Positions 35,144 through 45,590 of a stretch of DNA of 64,000 nt are shown one piece after another. The DNA is from Leptodactylus fallax (taxonomy: Eukaryota > Chordata > Amphibia > Anura > Leptodactylidae): positions 2,914,001 to 2,978,000 of the forward strand of contig CAMRHE010000197.1 of assembly GCA_947044405.1 (NCBI GenBank). The letters run 5' to 3'. Both the position numbers and the translations under genes were made by a program. Numbering within the stretch: position 1 is the stretch's first letter; the number at the start of each line of letters is the position of its first letter. A model generated the notes under the pieces. The model saw nothing but the letters and a program-made list of their open reading frames with translations, searched no databases and was not told where the DNA came from.

Positions 35144-36480
35144 TTGTGCTAAAAAGTTTACATACCCCGGCAGATTTTTTGGCCTTTTTTCAGAGAATAC
35201 AAATGATAACACAAAAACTTTTTCTCCACTCATGGTTAGTGGTTGGTTGAAGCCATTTTTTGTGAAACTTCTGTGTTTTCTCTTTTTAAATCATAATGAC
35301 AACCAAAAACATCAAAATGACCCTGTTCAAAAGTTTACATACCCTGGTGATTTTGGCCTGATAACATGCCCAGAAACCAAACCATGGTCAGGTAGACCAA
35401 CCAAAATTTCGGCCACAACTGCCCGGAAAATTGTTCGGGATGCAAAGAAAAACCCACACATAACATCAGCTGAAATACAGGACGCTCTGAAAATTATCGG
35501 TGTGGCTGTTTCAAGATGTACAATAAGGAAGCACTTGAAGAAAAATGGGCTGCATGGTCGAGTTGCCAGAAGAAACCCATTACTGCGCAAATGCCACAAA
35601 GAATCTCGCCTTCAATACGCCAAACAGCACAGAGACAAGCCTCAAAACTTCTGGAACAAGGTAATTTGGAGTGATGAGACAAAAATTTAATTTTTTGGCC
35701 ACAACCATAAACGTTACATTTGGAGAGGTGTCAACAAGGCCTATGATGAAAGGAACACCATTCCTACTGTAAAGCACGGAGGTGGATCACTGATGATGTG
35801 GGGATGTGTGAGCTTCAAAGGCACAGGAAACTTGGTCAAAGTTGAAGGAAAGATGAATGCAGCATGTTATCAGCAAATACTGGAGGCAAATTTGCACTCA
35901 TCAGCCAGGAAGCTGCGCATGGGACGTACTTGGACGTTCCAACATGACAACGATCCAAAACACAAGGTCAAGTCGATCTGTCATTGGCTACAGCAGAAGA
36001 AAGTGAAGGTTCTGGAGTGGCCATCTCAGTCTCCTGACCTCAATATCATTGAGCCACTCTGGGGAGATCTCAAGCGCACAGGGGGAGATCTCAAGCGCGC
36101 AGTACATGCAAGACAGCCCAGGAATTTACAGGAACTGGAGACTTTTTGCCAAGAAGAATGGACAGTTTTACCATTTGAGAAAATAAAGAGCCTCATCCAC
36201 AACTACCACAAAAGACTTCAAGCTGTCATTGATGTTAGAGGGGGCAATACACGGTATTAAGAACTGGGGTATGTGAACTTTTGAACAGGGTCATTTTGAT
36301 GTTTTTGGTTGTCATTATGATTTAAAAAGAGAAAACACAGAAGTTTGACAATAAATGGCTTCAACCAACCACTAACCATGAGTGGAGAAAAAGTGTTTGT
36401 ATTATCATTCAAATTCCCTGAAAAAAAGACCAAAAAACAAAAAAAATCTGCCGGGGTTTGTAAACTTTTTAGCACAACTG
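35144..36480 (+). mobile_element. Tc1-like element D, internally deleted copy
   Basis: The right end '...aaactttttagcacaactg' is followed by TA (36481-36482). The left end reads 'ttgtgctaaaaagtttacat' directly after 'cta', lacking the terminal CAG present in sister element G (58075). At about 1.34 kb it is some 0.3 kb shorter than a standard Tc1 element: after 'ccctggtgattttggcctg' the sequence jumps to the middle of the DNA-binding region (...aaaccaaaccatggtcaggtagacc). Sister G has the same junction. Confidence 0.85.
35361..36260 (+). pseudogene. Tc1-like transposase (DD34E), element D, N-terminus deleted and nonsense-mutated
   Basis: The native start and most of the first HTH domain are missing because of the internal deletion. 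Recognisable protein begins at the GRP hook (SGRPTKISATTARKIVRDAKK) and continues through the second HTH and RKPLL/RRNPLL region. First catalytic motif: WSDETKI, then GAA-to-TAA at 35688-35690 stops the frame, which resumes in phase with FGHNHKRYIWRG. Second Asp: FQHDNDPKHKVKS. Glu: LNIIEPLWGDLKR. An 18-bp in-frame duplication gives GGDLKR twice (about 36,060-36,100), also present in element G. The end NTRY-stop is at the 3' repeat. An inactive enzyme; the DNA may still be mobilised in trans. Confidence 0.85.
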
Positions 36481-36482
36481 TA

Positions 36483-36910
36483 TTTCTAGAGAGAGAGAGA
36501 CAAATAAAAGTGACAAAAGAAGCAAAATAGTTTGTACCCTAGAAGGGAGTAAAGACAGAAAAAACGGTGGGAATTAGAGTCATTTTAATCCCATGGAGCT
36601 TAGAGGTTCTCAGATAGGCTGGTCACACTCAGCATGTTGCTGGCTTCCAAAGTGTGACAGGGTCTCATGGAATTCACAGTTTTTTGTAATGCTGATCAGC
36701 CTCGTCTCCTGTGTATGAGGTGGGGATTGAAATGCTTCTTCTTTGTCTGGGAAAGCTGGGGAATGAGCTGCTCCATCTCTACCTCACAAAGCTGAGTGCC
36801 TACAGAATCTGAGGTCAAATTTCTGGTTAGAACCCCCCTTATGCCTGACTGATTCATGACAGTGACAGGGATTTACTGGAGCAATAAACTGGGCTTGTCC
36901 CCCCTTAGCT
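36483..36910. repeat. Dispersed repeat R, copy 1
   Basis: Shares ordered blocks with 49905-50290: 'gacaaataaaagtgacaaaa', 'ggaattagagtcattttaat', 'ggcttccaaagtgtgacagg', 'cacagttttttgtaatgctg', 'ggggattgaaatgcttcttc' and 'aaagctgagtgcctacagaa', then 'gcaataaactgggcttgtcc'. The position of copy 2 upstream of a Gag (minus strand) makes a retroelement terminal region possible. Non-coding. Confidence 0.5.
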
Positions 36911-38352
36911 TCCTCACCTTGGGACACCTCTGGTTCTGGAACAGGGTTAAACTTACTCCTATCACCCTGTCCTCCATCCCAGACACACTGTCTGGTCGGG
37001 CCTATGGCCATTAATGCATACAATTGTGTGGGTGATGGAAGTACATTGGGCAAATACACAAAAAATCATTTTCCCTAAATCATTCATTCCCCAACAATTC
37101 ATCAACCAGTAATTCATTTCAAACACCCACTTCTCTGATCCCACTACCAGCACCCCAGTCCATATGAACCTTGACAAAGATACTCATGGAAGGCATCCAG
37201 CCACCCCTGTCACAGGAAAAGCCTTTCCAGGAATACAGATGGGCGAATTGGTTCGCAAAAAAAAAACATTTGATCTAAACATTCGAAACCGAACAAATGG
37301 CAACTCTCTTCAGATGAACAAAAATAGCTGCACTTCAAGAAAATAGCTGCCGCCACATGTTTGACCAGAAAATACAGAGAATACACTTGTGCAATGACTC
37401 AACAACATCTAACAGCCTCTCAGCCAATATTGCTACAGTGACAGGTGGACCTTACAGTCCTGATGTCATATGGAGTATAAAAAACTTGTGCAGTCTTTCA
37501 CAGCCTGTGATCAATGGTGAACCTAGCCTCTTTGCTGCCTTAGGCGAACTATAGAAAGACGCCCCCCCCCAAAAAAAAAAAAAAAAAATTGAGTTTACAT
37601 GCTACTAGCTTCACATGCTGTTATCATCGCACTATAAACATACACAAAGTTATAAAACAGTTTTTAAGAATTATTCTTCCTGCATTACTTCAGTATCAGA
37701 TCAACAACACGGCATTAACAATGAAAGTAACTTCACACATCTTCTGCTTGATGGATGGACGAGCCCACGTGGTCCCCATTCTCTATAATAGGAGCACCGC
37801 AGATAGCTGAGTACTATACTTCGGCTATATTTGGCACTCCCATCGAAGTGAATGAGAACACAGGTTCATCCATCCACCAAGAGACACGCCTATATTCAGC
37901 CGTAGCCAGGGTGGATTCCTACCCAGTGGGGAAAAAAACCCAATTCTCAGGCTCAATGGGGGACTCAGCAGACAGACCCCCATCACTCAGGTATTTATCC
38001 TATATCATTTAGGTGAATACAGAGCAGTAACATTTTGTGACTTACAGGTGACGTCTCTGACTAATCGTTCACATTTCCCTTCTTTTCCCTTTGGAACGGC
38101 ATGACCACTTCTTCCAGCTGTGACTTGTCTCTGTAAAGTTTGCAACACAGATATCTTTGGCTCCTCACTTTTCCAGGCATCCAACCCACATTGTCCTCAC
38201 CTACACAAAGCCCCCATCCTGCTGCTACCCCCAATTATAAAATATAGGATATAACGCCCCCATAATGAATAATATCCCCAAGTGCATCTATATATTAATA
38301 ATGTCCGTGTGTACCCTATATAAATATTAATAATGCCCCAGGTATTAACTAA
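36911..38352. other. No gene supported; patchy old repeats
   Basis: Contains C-runs and A-runs at 37,562-37,588 and 'ggtgaacctagcctctttgc' (37,518), which resembles the end of a large non-autonomous element whose partner could be 'gccgcctgaggcggccgcct' near 40,498. This pairing is uncertain. Short frames have no domain. Confidence 0.35.
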
Positions 38353-38696
38353 TTAAAAGGTTTTCCAGGTCATTAATAAACTAATCAGTGGGGCTCAAAA
38401 ACCCAGGACCCCTACTGATCAGCTGTTTGAATGGTACCTGACCACTTCTCTGTTTACATAGTGTCATTTATCTCATAGTGGCCATGTAATGTAACTACAG
38501 CCTCGTCCTATACACGTCTATGTGACAAGACTGGAATAACATCACATGGTCACTATAAACAGACAGCGTATGATATAAACAGGCGCCATAGCCCCTTCAT
38601 ATAGCTGATCAGAGGGGGAGACGTCCACTGATCTCTTATTGATGAAATGTCCTAAGGATAGATCATCAACAAAAATGAGCTGGAAAGTCCCTTTAA
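38353..38696. mobile_element. T2/Kolobok-like MITE with TTAA ends
   Basis: TTAA-AAGGTTTTCCAG on the left and, reverse-complemented, TTAA-AGGGACTTTCCAGC on the right, with TTAA at 38353-38356 and 38693-38696. The interior contains 'ctaatcagtggggctcaaaa' and 'cctaaggatagatcatcaac', also seen in worn form near 25.3 kb. Non-coding. Confidence 0.65.
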
Positions 38697-38714
38697 TAAA
38701 GCCCAAGTGCCACC

Positions 38715-39038
38715 TTAAAGGGGTTGTCCAGGATAACCACTTTTTTAATATGAGGCTGGGGAAGGTTCTCCACTGTGTCTCAACATGTTCCAGTCCTGCT
38801 GCTCTGGTGTGTTTTCTTTCAGCAGAAGTTCCCACAGCATTGTGACATCCTGTGTCAGCGACCTCAGTGGTCATGTGTGGTGGGGACTTGCGCCAGAAGA
38901 AAACACCGGAGCAGCAGAACCAAACTGCGGTGGGAGACATTGGAGCACAAGGGACAGGTGAGTAGGTGTTTTTTTTTTTTTAAATCACTTTCCCCTGTCT
39001 CATATTAAGAAAGTGGTTATCCTGGACAAGCCCTTTAA
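38715..39038. mobile_element. T2/Kolobok-like MITE, well-preserved ends
   Basis: TTAA-AGGGGTTGTCCAGGATAACC... on the left and the inverted copy ...GGTTATCCTGGACAAGCCCT-TTAA on the right. The terminal inverted repeat is about 40 bp with only two or three mismatches. TTAA lies at 38715-38718 and 39035-39038. It is 18 bp from the preceding T2-like element. Overlapping frames on both strands are not genes. Confidence 0.78.
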
Positions 39039-39339
39039 TTAATTGCCCCATTGTATTATGCCCCTGATTCCCCCTGACATAATTACTGCTCCCCCCTAAT
39101 GACCCTTTACATAAATGATGCCCCCTTCTATTCATAATGTCCCCTGATGACCCCTTATATAATTGATGTCCCCTAATGAACGCTTATATAAATGATCACT
39201 ATATATATATATAATGCTCCCTAATGGCCCCTTATATAAATAATTCCCCTTGTATTAATAATGCCCTTATATAAATAACACCTCATAAGGTCATAAAGCT
39301 CCTTTATATAAAATTTCCCTTCCTAACAAACCCTTATCG

Positions 39340-40235
39340 GGGAGTAACTAGCAAAGACTGCCCCCCCCCCCCCCCCAGAGCATAACACCCTCTTTTCTGG
39401 CCCCCACACAGTATAATGTCTCATTTACACACACTATAATGTTCAACAGCAGCCCCTGCACATAGTATTACACGGTATTATGGCCAACAGTGGCCCCTGT
39501 ACACAGTATTACATGGTATTATGGCCCGCAATGGCCTCTGCACACTATATTATGGCCCGCAGCGGCCCCTGCACGTGGTATTATGGCCCACAGCGGCCCC
39601 TGCACATGGTATTATGCCCTGCAGTGGCCCCTGGACACGGTATTATGCCCCGCAGCAGCCCCTGCACATGGTATTATGCCCCGCAGCGGCCCCTGCACAT
39701 GGTATTATGCCCCACAGCGGTATTATGTTCCACAGTGACCCCTGCACATGATATTATGCCCCACAGCGGCCCCTGTACACGGTATTATGCTCCATAGTGG
39801 CCCCTGCACATGATATTATTCTGCACAGTGGACCCTGCACACAGTATTATGCATCATAGTGGCCCACCCATGAACTATTATTATATTCTGGGGTCTTTTC
39901 AGACCCCAGAGTATAATGATCGGAGACCCAGGTGGTGACAAACATAAAAACCAGTGTTACTTACCTATCCTGGGCTCCGGTGCACTCCCTGCAGCTTTCG
40001 ATCCTGTTTAATTGCGCACAGACATCACAATAGTAGTATTTGAGGCACGCGGCCTCACTTACCGATCCCTGTTCCTGCACACAACCGTCTCCGCTTCCCA
40101 TTCTGCATCATATAGCAGAAGGGGAAGTGGAGAAGGGCACGAGCAGGAGCGGGGATAGGTAAGTAAATAGGCCTTTACCTTCTGGGGTTACTCCAGCAAG
40201 TAACGGTATATTTATAAAAAAAAAAAAAAAGTTAT
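39340..40235. mobile_element. Non-autonomous element related to 61229-61996 (family F5)
   Basis: Shares with the 61.2-kb element a C-run, the minisatellite, 'ctattattatattctggggt', 'ggctccggtgcactccctgc', 'acttaccgatccctgttcct' and 'gttactccagcaagtaacgg', in the same order. Exact ends are not clear in this copy. Non-coding. Confidence 0.6.
39465..39870. repeat. 31-bp minisatellite, about 12 units
   Basis: The unit is approximately gcccctgcacatggtattat + gccccgcagcg (31 bp), with several adjacent units differing by one to three bases. One unit is partially deleted near 39,720. Because 31 is not a multiple of three and the unit has no stop in any forward frame, three overlapping open frames of 76-105 codons arise; none is a gene. 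A shorter block (about 3-4 units) is in the F5 copy at 61.37-61.48 kb. Confidence 0.9.
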
Positions 40236-41039
40236 CCTCACCTACCTGCGATCCCTTCATGGAGCCGCCGCCTCCTCTTTTTGACCTGCGCATAGGATGT
40301 CTGTATCTCAGTGCAGGAGGCACGATGACATTGTATCGCCGCCTGCGCTGAAATGCAGATGTCTCGTGAGCAAGCCCAGGACAGGTCCCGCTCAGCTTTG
40401 TTTTTTTTTTTTTGTTTTTTTTAAAGCGGCCTGTCTTGGGCTGGTTTACGTTAAATAAATAGTAAAAATGCTGCGCCTCTAGACAGTGACGGATAGTGCC
40501 GCCTGAGGCGGCCGCCTCACTTCGCCTCATTAGAGGTGCTCCTCTGCCCGTGATCCATCTGTATCATAGGCTATAGGCTTAGTTAGCACAGTTCAGAAAA
40601 ACCAATAGAAATTCCAGCAATAGTTAAAGGACTAGGAGAATCAAGCAAGTACATAGGGCAGATTAGTGCTAGAATTCACTAGAGATAGGTTAGATTCATA
40701 GATAGTAACTAGATGAATCTGTGCTTCTTCTTCTGCAGTGTTTACACAGACAGTTAACCCTTTCACTGCCAATAATCTAATTTTATCTGACACTCATGCA
40801 ATAGAGCAATTTTATCTCTATATACATTCTTTAAACATACTTTTTTTTTTACAGACAAGACAATCCTCCATACACACAGCTGTGCAGCCTCCACTAATGT
40901 AAAAAAAAATAATCTTTGTTATTTCAGCATTTTTATTTCTGGTGTTTTCACCCAATATATAGTCTAGCCTACTCTAAACTTAAAAAAAACCTTGTAATTT
41001 CATATTAATTGCTGAAGTGTTTCTCTGTATGCACAAGGG

Positions 41040-41040
<1 letters not shown>
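40236..41040. other. No gene seen
   Basis: Contains poly-A and poly-T runs and a GC-rich block near 40,490-40,530 (gccgcctgaggcggccgcct) resembling a transposon end. Otherwise AT-rich and unremarkable. Confidence 0.4.
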
Positions 41041-41093
<53 letters not shown>

Positions 41094-41106
41094 CATACAT
41101 ACACAC
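41041..41106. repeat. (AC)n(AT)n(ACAT)n compound microsatellite
   Basis: About ten CA units, about 15 TA units and a few ACAT units in direct succession. Confidence 0.9.
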
Positions 41107-41184
41107 AGTAGTGCAACCTCTGTTAATGTAAAATAATACTCTACATTATTACAGCTGGTTTTTAGTGTATTCACTCGTTATATA

Positions 41185-42814
41185 CAGTGCCTTTCGAAAG
41201 TATTCGGCCCCCTTGAACTTTTCAACCTTTTGCCACATTTCAGGCTTCAAACATAAAGATATAAAATTTTAATTTTTTGGTGAAGAATCAACAAGTGGGA
41301 CACAATTGTGAAGTGGAATGAAATTTATTGGTTATTTTAAACTTTTGTAAAAAATAAAAAACTGAAAAGTGGGGCGTGCAATATTATTCGGCACCTTTAC
41401 TTTCGGAGCAGCAAACTCACTCCAGAAGTTCAGTGAGGATCTCTGAATGATCCAATGTTGTCCTAAATGACTGATGATGATAAATATAATCCACCTGTGT
41501 GTAATCAAGTCTCCGTATAAATGCACCTGCTCTGTGATAGTCTCAGGGTTCTGTTTAAAGTGCAGAGAGCATCATGAAGACCAAGGAACACACCAGGCAG
41601 GTCCGTGATACTGTTGTAGAGAAGTTTAAAGCAGGATTTGGATACAAAAAGATTTCCCAAACTTTAAACATCCCAAGGAGCACTGTGCAAGCGATCATAT
41701 TGAAATGGAAGGAGTATCAGACCACTTCAAATCTACCTAGACCTGGTCGTCCCTCTAAACTTTCATCTCAAACAAGGAGAAGACTGATCAGAGATGCAGC
41801 CAAGAGGCCCATGATCACTCTGGATGAACTGCAGAGATCTACAGCTGAGGTGGGAGAGTCTGTCCATAGGACAACAATCAGTCGTACACTGCACAAATCT
41901 GGCCTTTATGGAAGAGTGGCAAGGAGAAAGCCATTTCTCAAAGATATCCATAAAAAGTCTTGTTTAAAGTTTGCCACAAGCCACCTGGGAAACACACCAA
42001 ACATGTGGAAGAAGGTGCTCTGGTCAGATGAAACCAAAATCGAAGTTTTTGGCCACAATGCAAAACGATATGTTTGGCATAAAAGCAACACAGCTCATCA
42101 CCCTGAACACACCATCCCCACTGTCAAACATGGTGGTGGCAGCATCATGGTTTGGGCCTGCTTTTCTTCAGCAGGGACAGGGAAGATGGTTAAAATTGAT
42201 GGGAAGATGGATGGAGCCAAATACAGGACCATTCTGGAAGAAAACCTGTTGGAGTCTGCAAAAGACCTGAGACTGGAGCAGAGATTTGTCTTCCAACAAA
42301 ACAATGATCCCAAACATAAAGCAAAATCTACAATGGAATGGTTCACAAATAAACGTATCCAGGTGTTAGAATGGCCAAGTCAAAGTCCAGACCTGAATCC
42401 AATCGAGAATCTGTGGAAAGAGCTGAAAACTGCTGTTCACAAACGCTCTCCATCCAACCTCACTGAGCTCGAGCTGTTTTCCAAGTAAGAATGGGCAAGA
42501 ATTTCAGTCTCTCGATGTGCAAAACTTATAGAGACATACCCCAAGCGACTTGCAGCTGTAATCGCAGCAAAAGGTGGCGGTACAAAGTATTAACTTAAGG
42601 GGGCCGAATAATTTGGCACGCCCCACTTTTCAGTTTATTATTTTTTACAAAAGTTTAAAATATCCAATAAATTTTATTCCACTTCACGATTGTGTCCCAC
42701 TTGTTGTTGATTCTTCGCCAAAAAATTTTTAATTTTATATCCCTATGTTTGAAGCCTGAAATGTGGCAAAAGGTTGAAAAATTTAAGGGGGCCGAATACT
42801 TTCGCAAGGCACTG
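41185..42814 (+). mobile_element. Tc1-like element E, complete (sister of C)
   Basis: TA (41183-41184) precedes 'cagtgcctttcgaaagtatt' and '...tttcgcaaggcactg' is followed by TA (42815-42816). The element is 1,630 bp with inverted repeats of about 210 bp. It is nearly identical to element C base for base, including 'gccgaataatttggcacgcc' just inside the 3' repeat. Uninterrupted, so it serves as the reference for reconstructing the LINE insertion site in C. Confidence 0.9.
41574..42488 (+). pseudogene. Tc1-like transposase (DD34E), element E, truncated and active-site mutated
   Basis: A 304-codon open frame starting MKTKEHTRQVRDTVVEKF. HTH domain 1 lies at about residues 14-45 (KKISQTLNIPRSTVQAI), the GRPSKLSSQTRRR hook at about 58-70, and HTH domain 2 up to about residue 110. 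The catalytic core follows: WSDETKIEVFG retains the first Asp. The second motif reads FQQNNDPKHKAK, i.e. the catalytic Asp is Asn (AAC for GAC). LNPIENLW retains the Glu, 34 residues on. The frame ends at TAA after ELELFSK, where about 40 more in-frame codons follow (to the 3' terminal repeat). Element C has the same stop but keeps the Asp. Predicted catalytically dead. Confidence 0.88.
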
Positions 42815-42834
42815 TACCATCTGCACTAATCTGA

Positions 42835-43390
42835 AAAAAAAATATTGCTATTTAATATAAACTGACTGACACAGTTCTAGTAATCTAGTATAATACTTAC
42901 TAACCAGGAGATGACCCTTTTAGTGCTTTACAATTTTTCTTGAAATATTTTTTGTTAAAAAATTAACAAAAAAATATACACTTTCAGAATTGTTGCCAAA
43001 TCACTAAGCATTGTGCAGTAAAATGACCGGAAAAAAAACAGGGTAGGGGACAGGCAAAAGCAGGGGGAGGAGGAAACACTTGCGCAAGTACTACTACTAA
43101 AAATAAGAATGTGGCAACAACAACACTACTTCTGGTCTTGAGAGACCCGCCAGTAGCCGTAGTGTTTTCATACTTTGTGAGTAAAGACTTTTTTGAAAGC
43201 AGTGAACTATAAATAATGAGTGAATGTTCTGTGTGTTCCTCCTCAACATGTAATTTACCATGGTGTCTTTCTGTCAACCATGTCTTCTCCTTTATCTTGT
43301 CTGACACAGATCTCATTCTCTAGTATTCATGTGACATCTGCTGAGAGATATTCCTCATAGCCCAATACTTTTGCTTCTTCCTCCTCTTTT
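42835..43390. other. No gene supported
   Basis: AT-rich. A 110-codon minus-strand frame at 42984-43316 has no recognisable domain. Confidence 0.4.
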
Positions 43391-43439
43391 TTAGTAGTTG
43401 GATGAGAACTGTCAATGTTTTTGGGATGTAGAGGAGTTA

Positions 43440-44050
43440 GAGGTTAAAGACATGAGTGTTGGTGAAGGTAGTAGCATAAGTGTTGGTGAAGGTAGTAGGT
43501 GGTAGGAGTTGTGTTACTGGTGGTAATGCTAGTAGGTGCACTAGGGGGAAATCTGTTGGGAATTGTGAGGGCATACTGGAATCCCATTGCCATGATGAGT
43601 CATAAAAAAGTGGTGATACAGAATCCGAACATGATTCTATTACAGATAAGGAGGAGTGGGGAGGCAGCTGCAATAGTTCCACCCGACATACAACCCCAAC
43701 ATCCAAAAGACCTGACTAGAGTAAATCTAAGGCAAGGTCTAGTGGTGGTAGCACTGGTAGACAAGCTTCTGGTTTTGGCGGCAGCAGCTACGTGCGATCA
43801 TCTCTTGTATGGGAATTTTTTTATACATTACCAAATGACAATCGATGGCAAGGTGCAAGATCTTCAAACAGATAATTATCTATGGGAGTGCAGGCACATT
43901 TGTAGGAACTAGGTCTCTCCATACTCACATGAAATAGCATCACCAGCATATTTGGCAAAATCGAATTAGCAATGGCACCATGTGAGCAAGACCATTCCAT
44001 TCCTTCTCCCCATGATAATCTTTGTATGCAGGCCAAATCCAATCCACACC
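43440..44050 (+). pseudogene. Possible BED-finger (hAT/ZBED-type) transposase N-terminus, decayed
   Basis: From about 43,440 the plus-strand codons give VKDMSVGEGSSISVGEGS. Further on, in one frame, an acidic/Ser-rich run DTESEHDSITDKEEWGG is followed by SSGGSTGRQASGFGGSS and SLVWEFFYTLPNDNRW, then GVQAHL with stops. A Ser/Gly-rich linker followed by a V-W-x-F-F aromatic start, with GTRSLHTH-like codons in a shifted frame nearby, is the outline of a BED zinc finger as found in hAT transposases and ZBED proteins. The expected CxxC pair is not intact (ARSSN in place of a C-x-x-C). Several stops and frame changes. It could also be unrelated low-complexity coding debris. Confidence 0.3.
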
Positions 44051-44260
44051 TAGCACATGGTGGACAATGTCACATTGTCATTCATTATTATCATCTCCAC
44101 CTGCTTCTTCACCTGCACCACACAATCTGCATCCAGTTATCCAGCTGGTCTGCAAATTTAACTCCCACCTGGCCACGTTACTGGTGGTGCAGTCACTTCT
44201 TATTGGAATCCACTGTGTTTCACGAACTGATGGCAGAGCACAGTCTCAATGGAGAATACT

Positions 44261-44333
44261 TAGCTGCGATTTTTTCCACGGCGTTTCTGCCGCAGGCAAA
44301 CCATGGCATTTTACGCCATGTGGGGCCCCGGCC
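44261..44333. mobile_element. MITE family F2 terminal fragment
   Basis: 'ttttttccacggcgtttctg' to 'tttacgccatgtggggcccc' + ggcc, followed by TAA: the right end of an F2 element. Confidence 0.6.
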
Positions 44334-44514
44334 TAAGAGTTTTCTACACTACGTTTTAAGCAAATTGAAGGTGTGGTTCATACTTGTTCAACCCGAAACA
44401 AATCTTGATTCTGAACCTCTCAAACCTGAAACGAATCTTGAGAGGTTCACCAATCTCTATCCAGGAATAATGTCCTAATTTCCGGCTGGACCAGAGAACA
44501 ACTTGCACCTGAGT

Positions 44515-45590
44515 CCCTTAACCTCTTAAGGACGCAGGGTAGTTTGTAAGTTAATGCTCGGTGACATTTTTCATATTTTCCCTGTCTTCCAAAATTCATA
44601 ACTTTTTTTATTTTTCTGTTGATATAGCTATGTGAGGGTTTATTCTTTGTGTAATGAGTTGTACTTTCATTATCCACAATTTTGGGATACATATAATGTT
44701 TTGATTAACTTTTATTTATATTTTTGGGGGGTCCATGTGAAATAACACACAATTCTATCAGAATTTTGCATTTTGTGCCTACGGTGTTCACTCTGCATTA
44801 AAAATGACATGGCAGTTTTGTCCGGTGGGTCATTACCACATTTATATTGACATTTATTATGTTTTACGGCTTTTACAAATAAAACATCACTTTTTGAAAA
44901 TGAACAATTTTCCTGGGGTCACAGTCTTCTGACGCCTTTAACTTTTTTATTGTACTGTTGACAGAGATATGTCAGGGCTCTTTATTTACGGGACAAGTTG
45001 TACTTTCTATTGGTACCAATGATTGGTATGTATGACTTTTTGATCACTTTTTATTGTTATTTTTTGGGGAAAGCAAAGTGACCAAAATACGTTAATTTGC
45101 GCATTGCGTATATATATATATATTTTTTTTTTCCGTCGTTCATTGTACGGGATAAATAATGCTATTTTTGCATGCGGGGATACCTAACATGTTTGTTTAT
45201 GTATTTTGTTTACATTATGTATTTTTTAAAAATAAAGGTGTTTCTTTTAACTTTTTATTATTTATTTTTATTTTTGTGTGTTTTTATTACGTGTTTTTTT
45301 CACTTTTTACCTGTTCCACAAGGGGACTTGAAATTGGGATCTCAAACCCCCAGTGCAATGTCCTGCAATATATAGTATTGCAGAACATCGCACATTAATT
45401 CCTATAGGAACTATGCATAGACAGTCAGGAGGCCGTGGCCATAGGGTTAATTGGGTTAATCTGGCGGAGTCGGAGTATCTTCCGATTCCGGCGGCTAGTT
45501 CCAAACTGGATGTAATGCCACAGGTACAGCTTCTGTGCCCCTGCATTACAGCGCAGTGCTATTATGGTGCTGAGTGTTAACTACATGCTC
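44515..45590. repeat. Dispersed repeat core (family F8), long copy
   Basis: Begins 'ttaacctcttaaggacgcag'. Repeated phrases 'gttgtactttc', 'tttgatcactttttattgtt', 'gcaaagtgaccaaaatacg' and 'ggggatacctaacatg' match the cores of 13083-14302 and 18520-19120. The second half is GC-richer with weak hairpins, as in the 13-kb copy. The termini do not match the CCGTATTTTTCGG ends. Non-coding; a 79-codon Phe-rich frame at 45159-45398 is an artefact of T-rich sequence. Confidence 0.55.

Noticed and set aside
39480..39797. Three overlapping plus-strand open frames (76-105 codons) rich in Pro, Cys, Tyr and Met
   Set aside because: They are the three frames of a 31-bp tandem repeat lacking stops. Frame-shifting between units gives the same peptides in each frame, so they reflect the repeat and not coding selection.
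39465..39870. CRISPR-like look of a regularly repeated ~31-bp sequence
   Set aside because: Units are contiguous with no spacers, and the context is a vertebrate genome; it is a minisatellite.
43499..43912. 137-codon open frame beginning MVGVVLLVVMLVGALGG as a membrane protein
   Set aside because: The hydrophobic start comes from a GT-rich patch. The more plausible reading is a different frame giving a possible BED-finger relic.
45159..45398. Phe/Tyr-rich 79-codon frame as a membrane peptide
   Set aside because: T-rich non-coding core of a dispersed repeat (F8); similar frames occur in other T-rich tracts.
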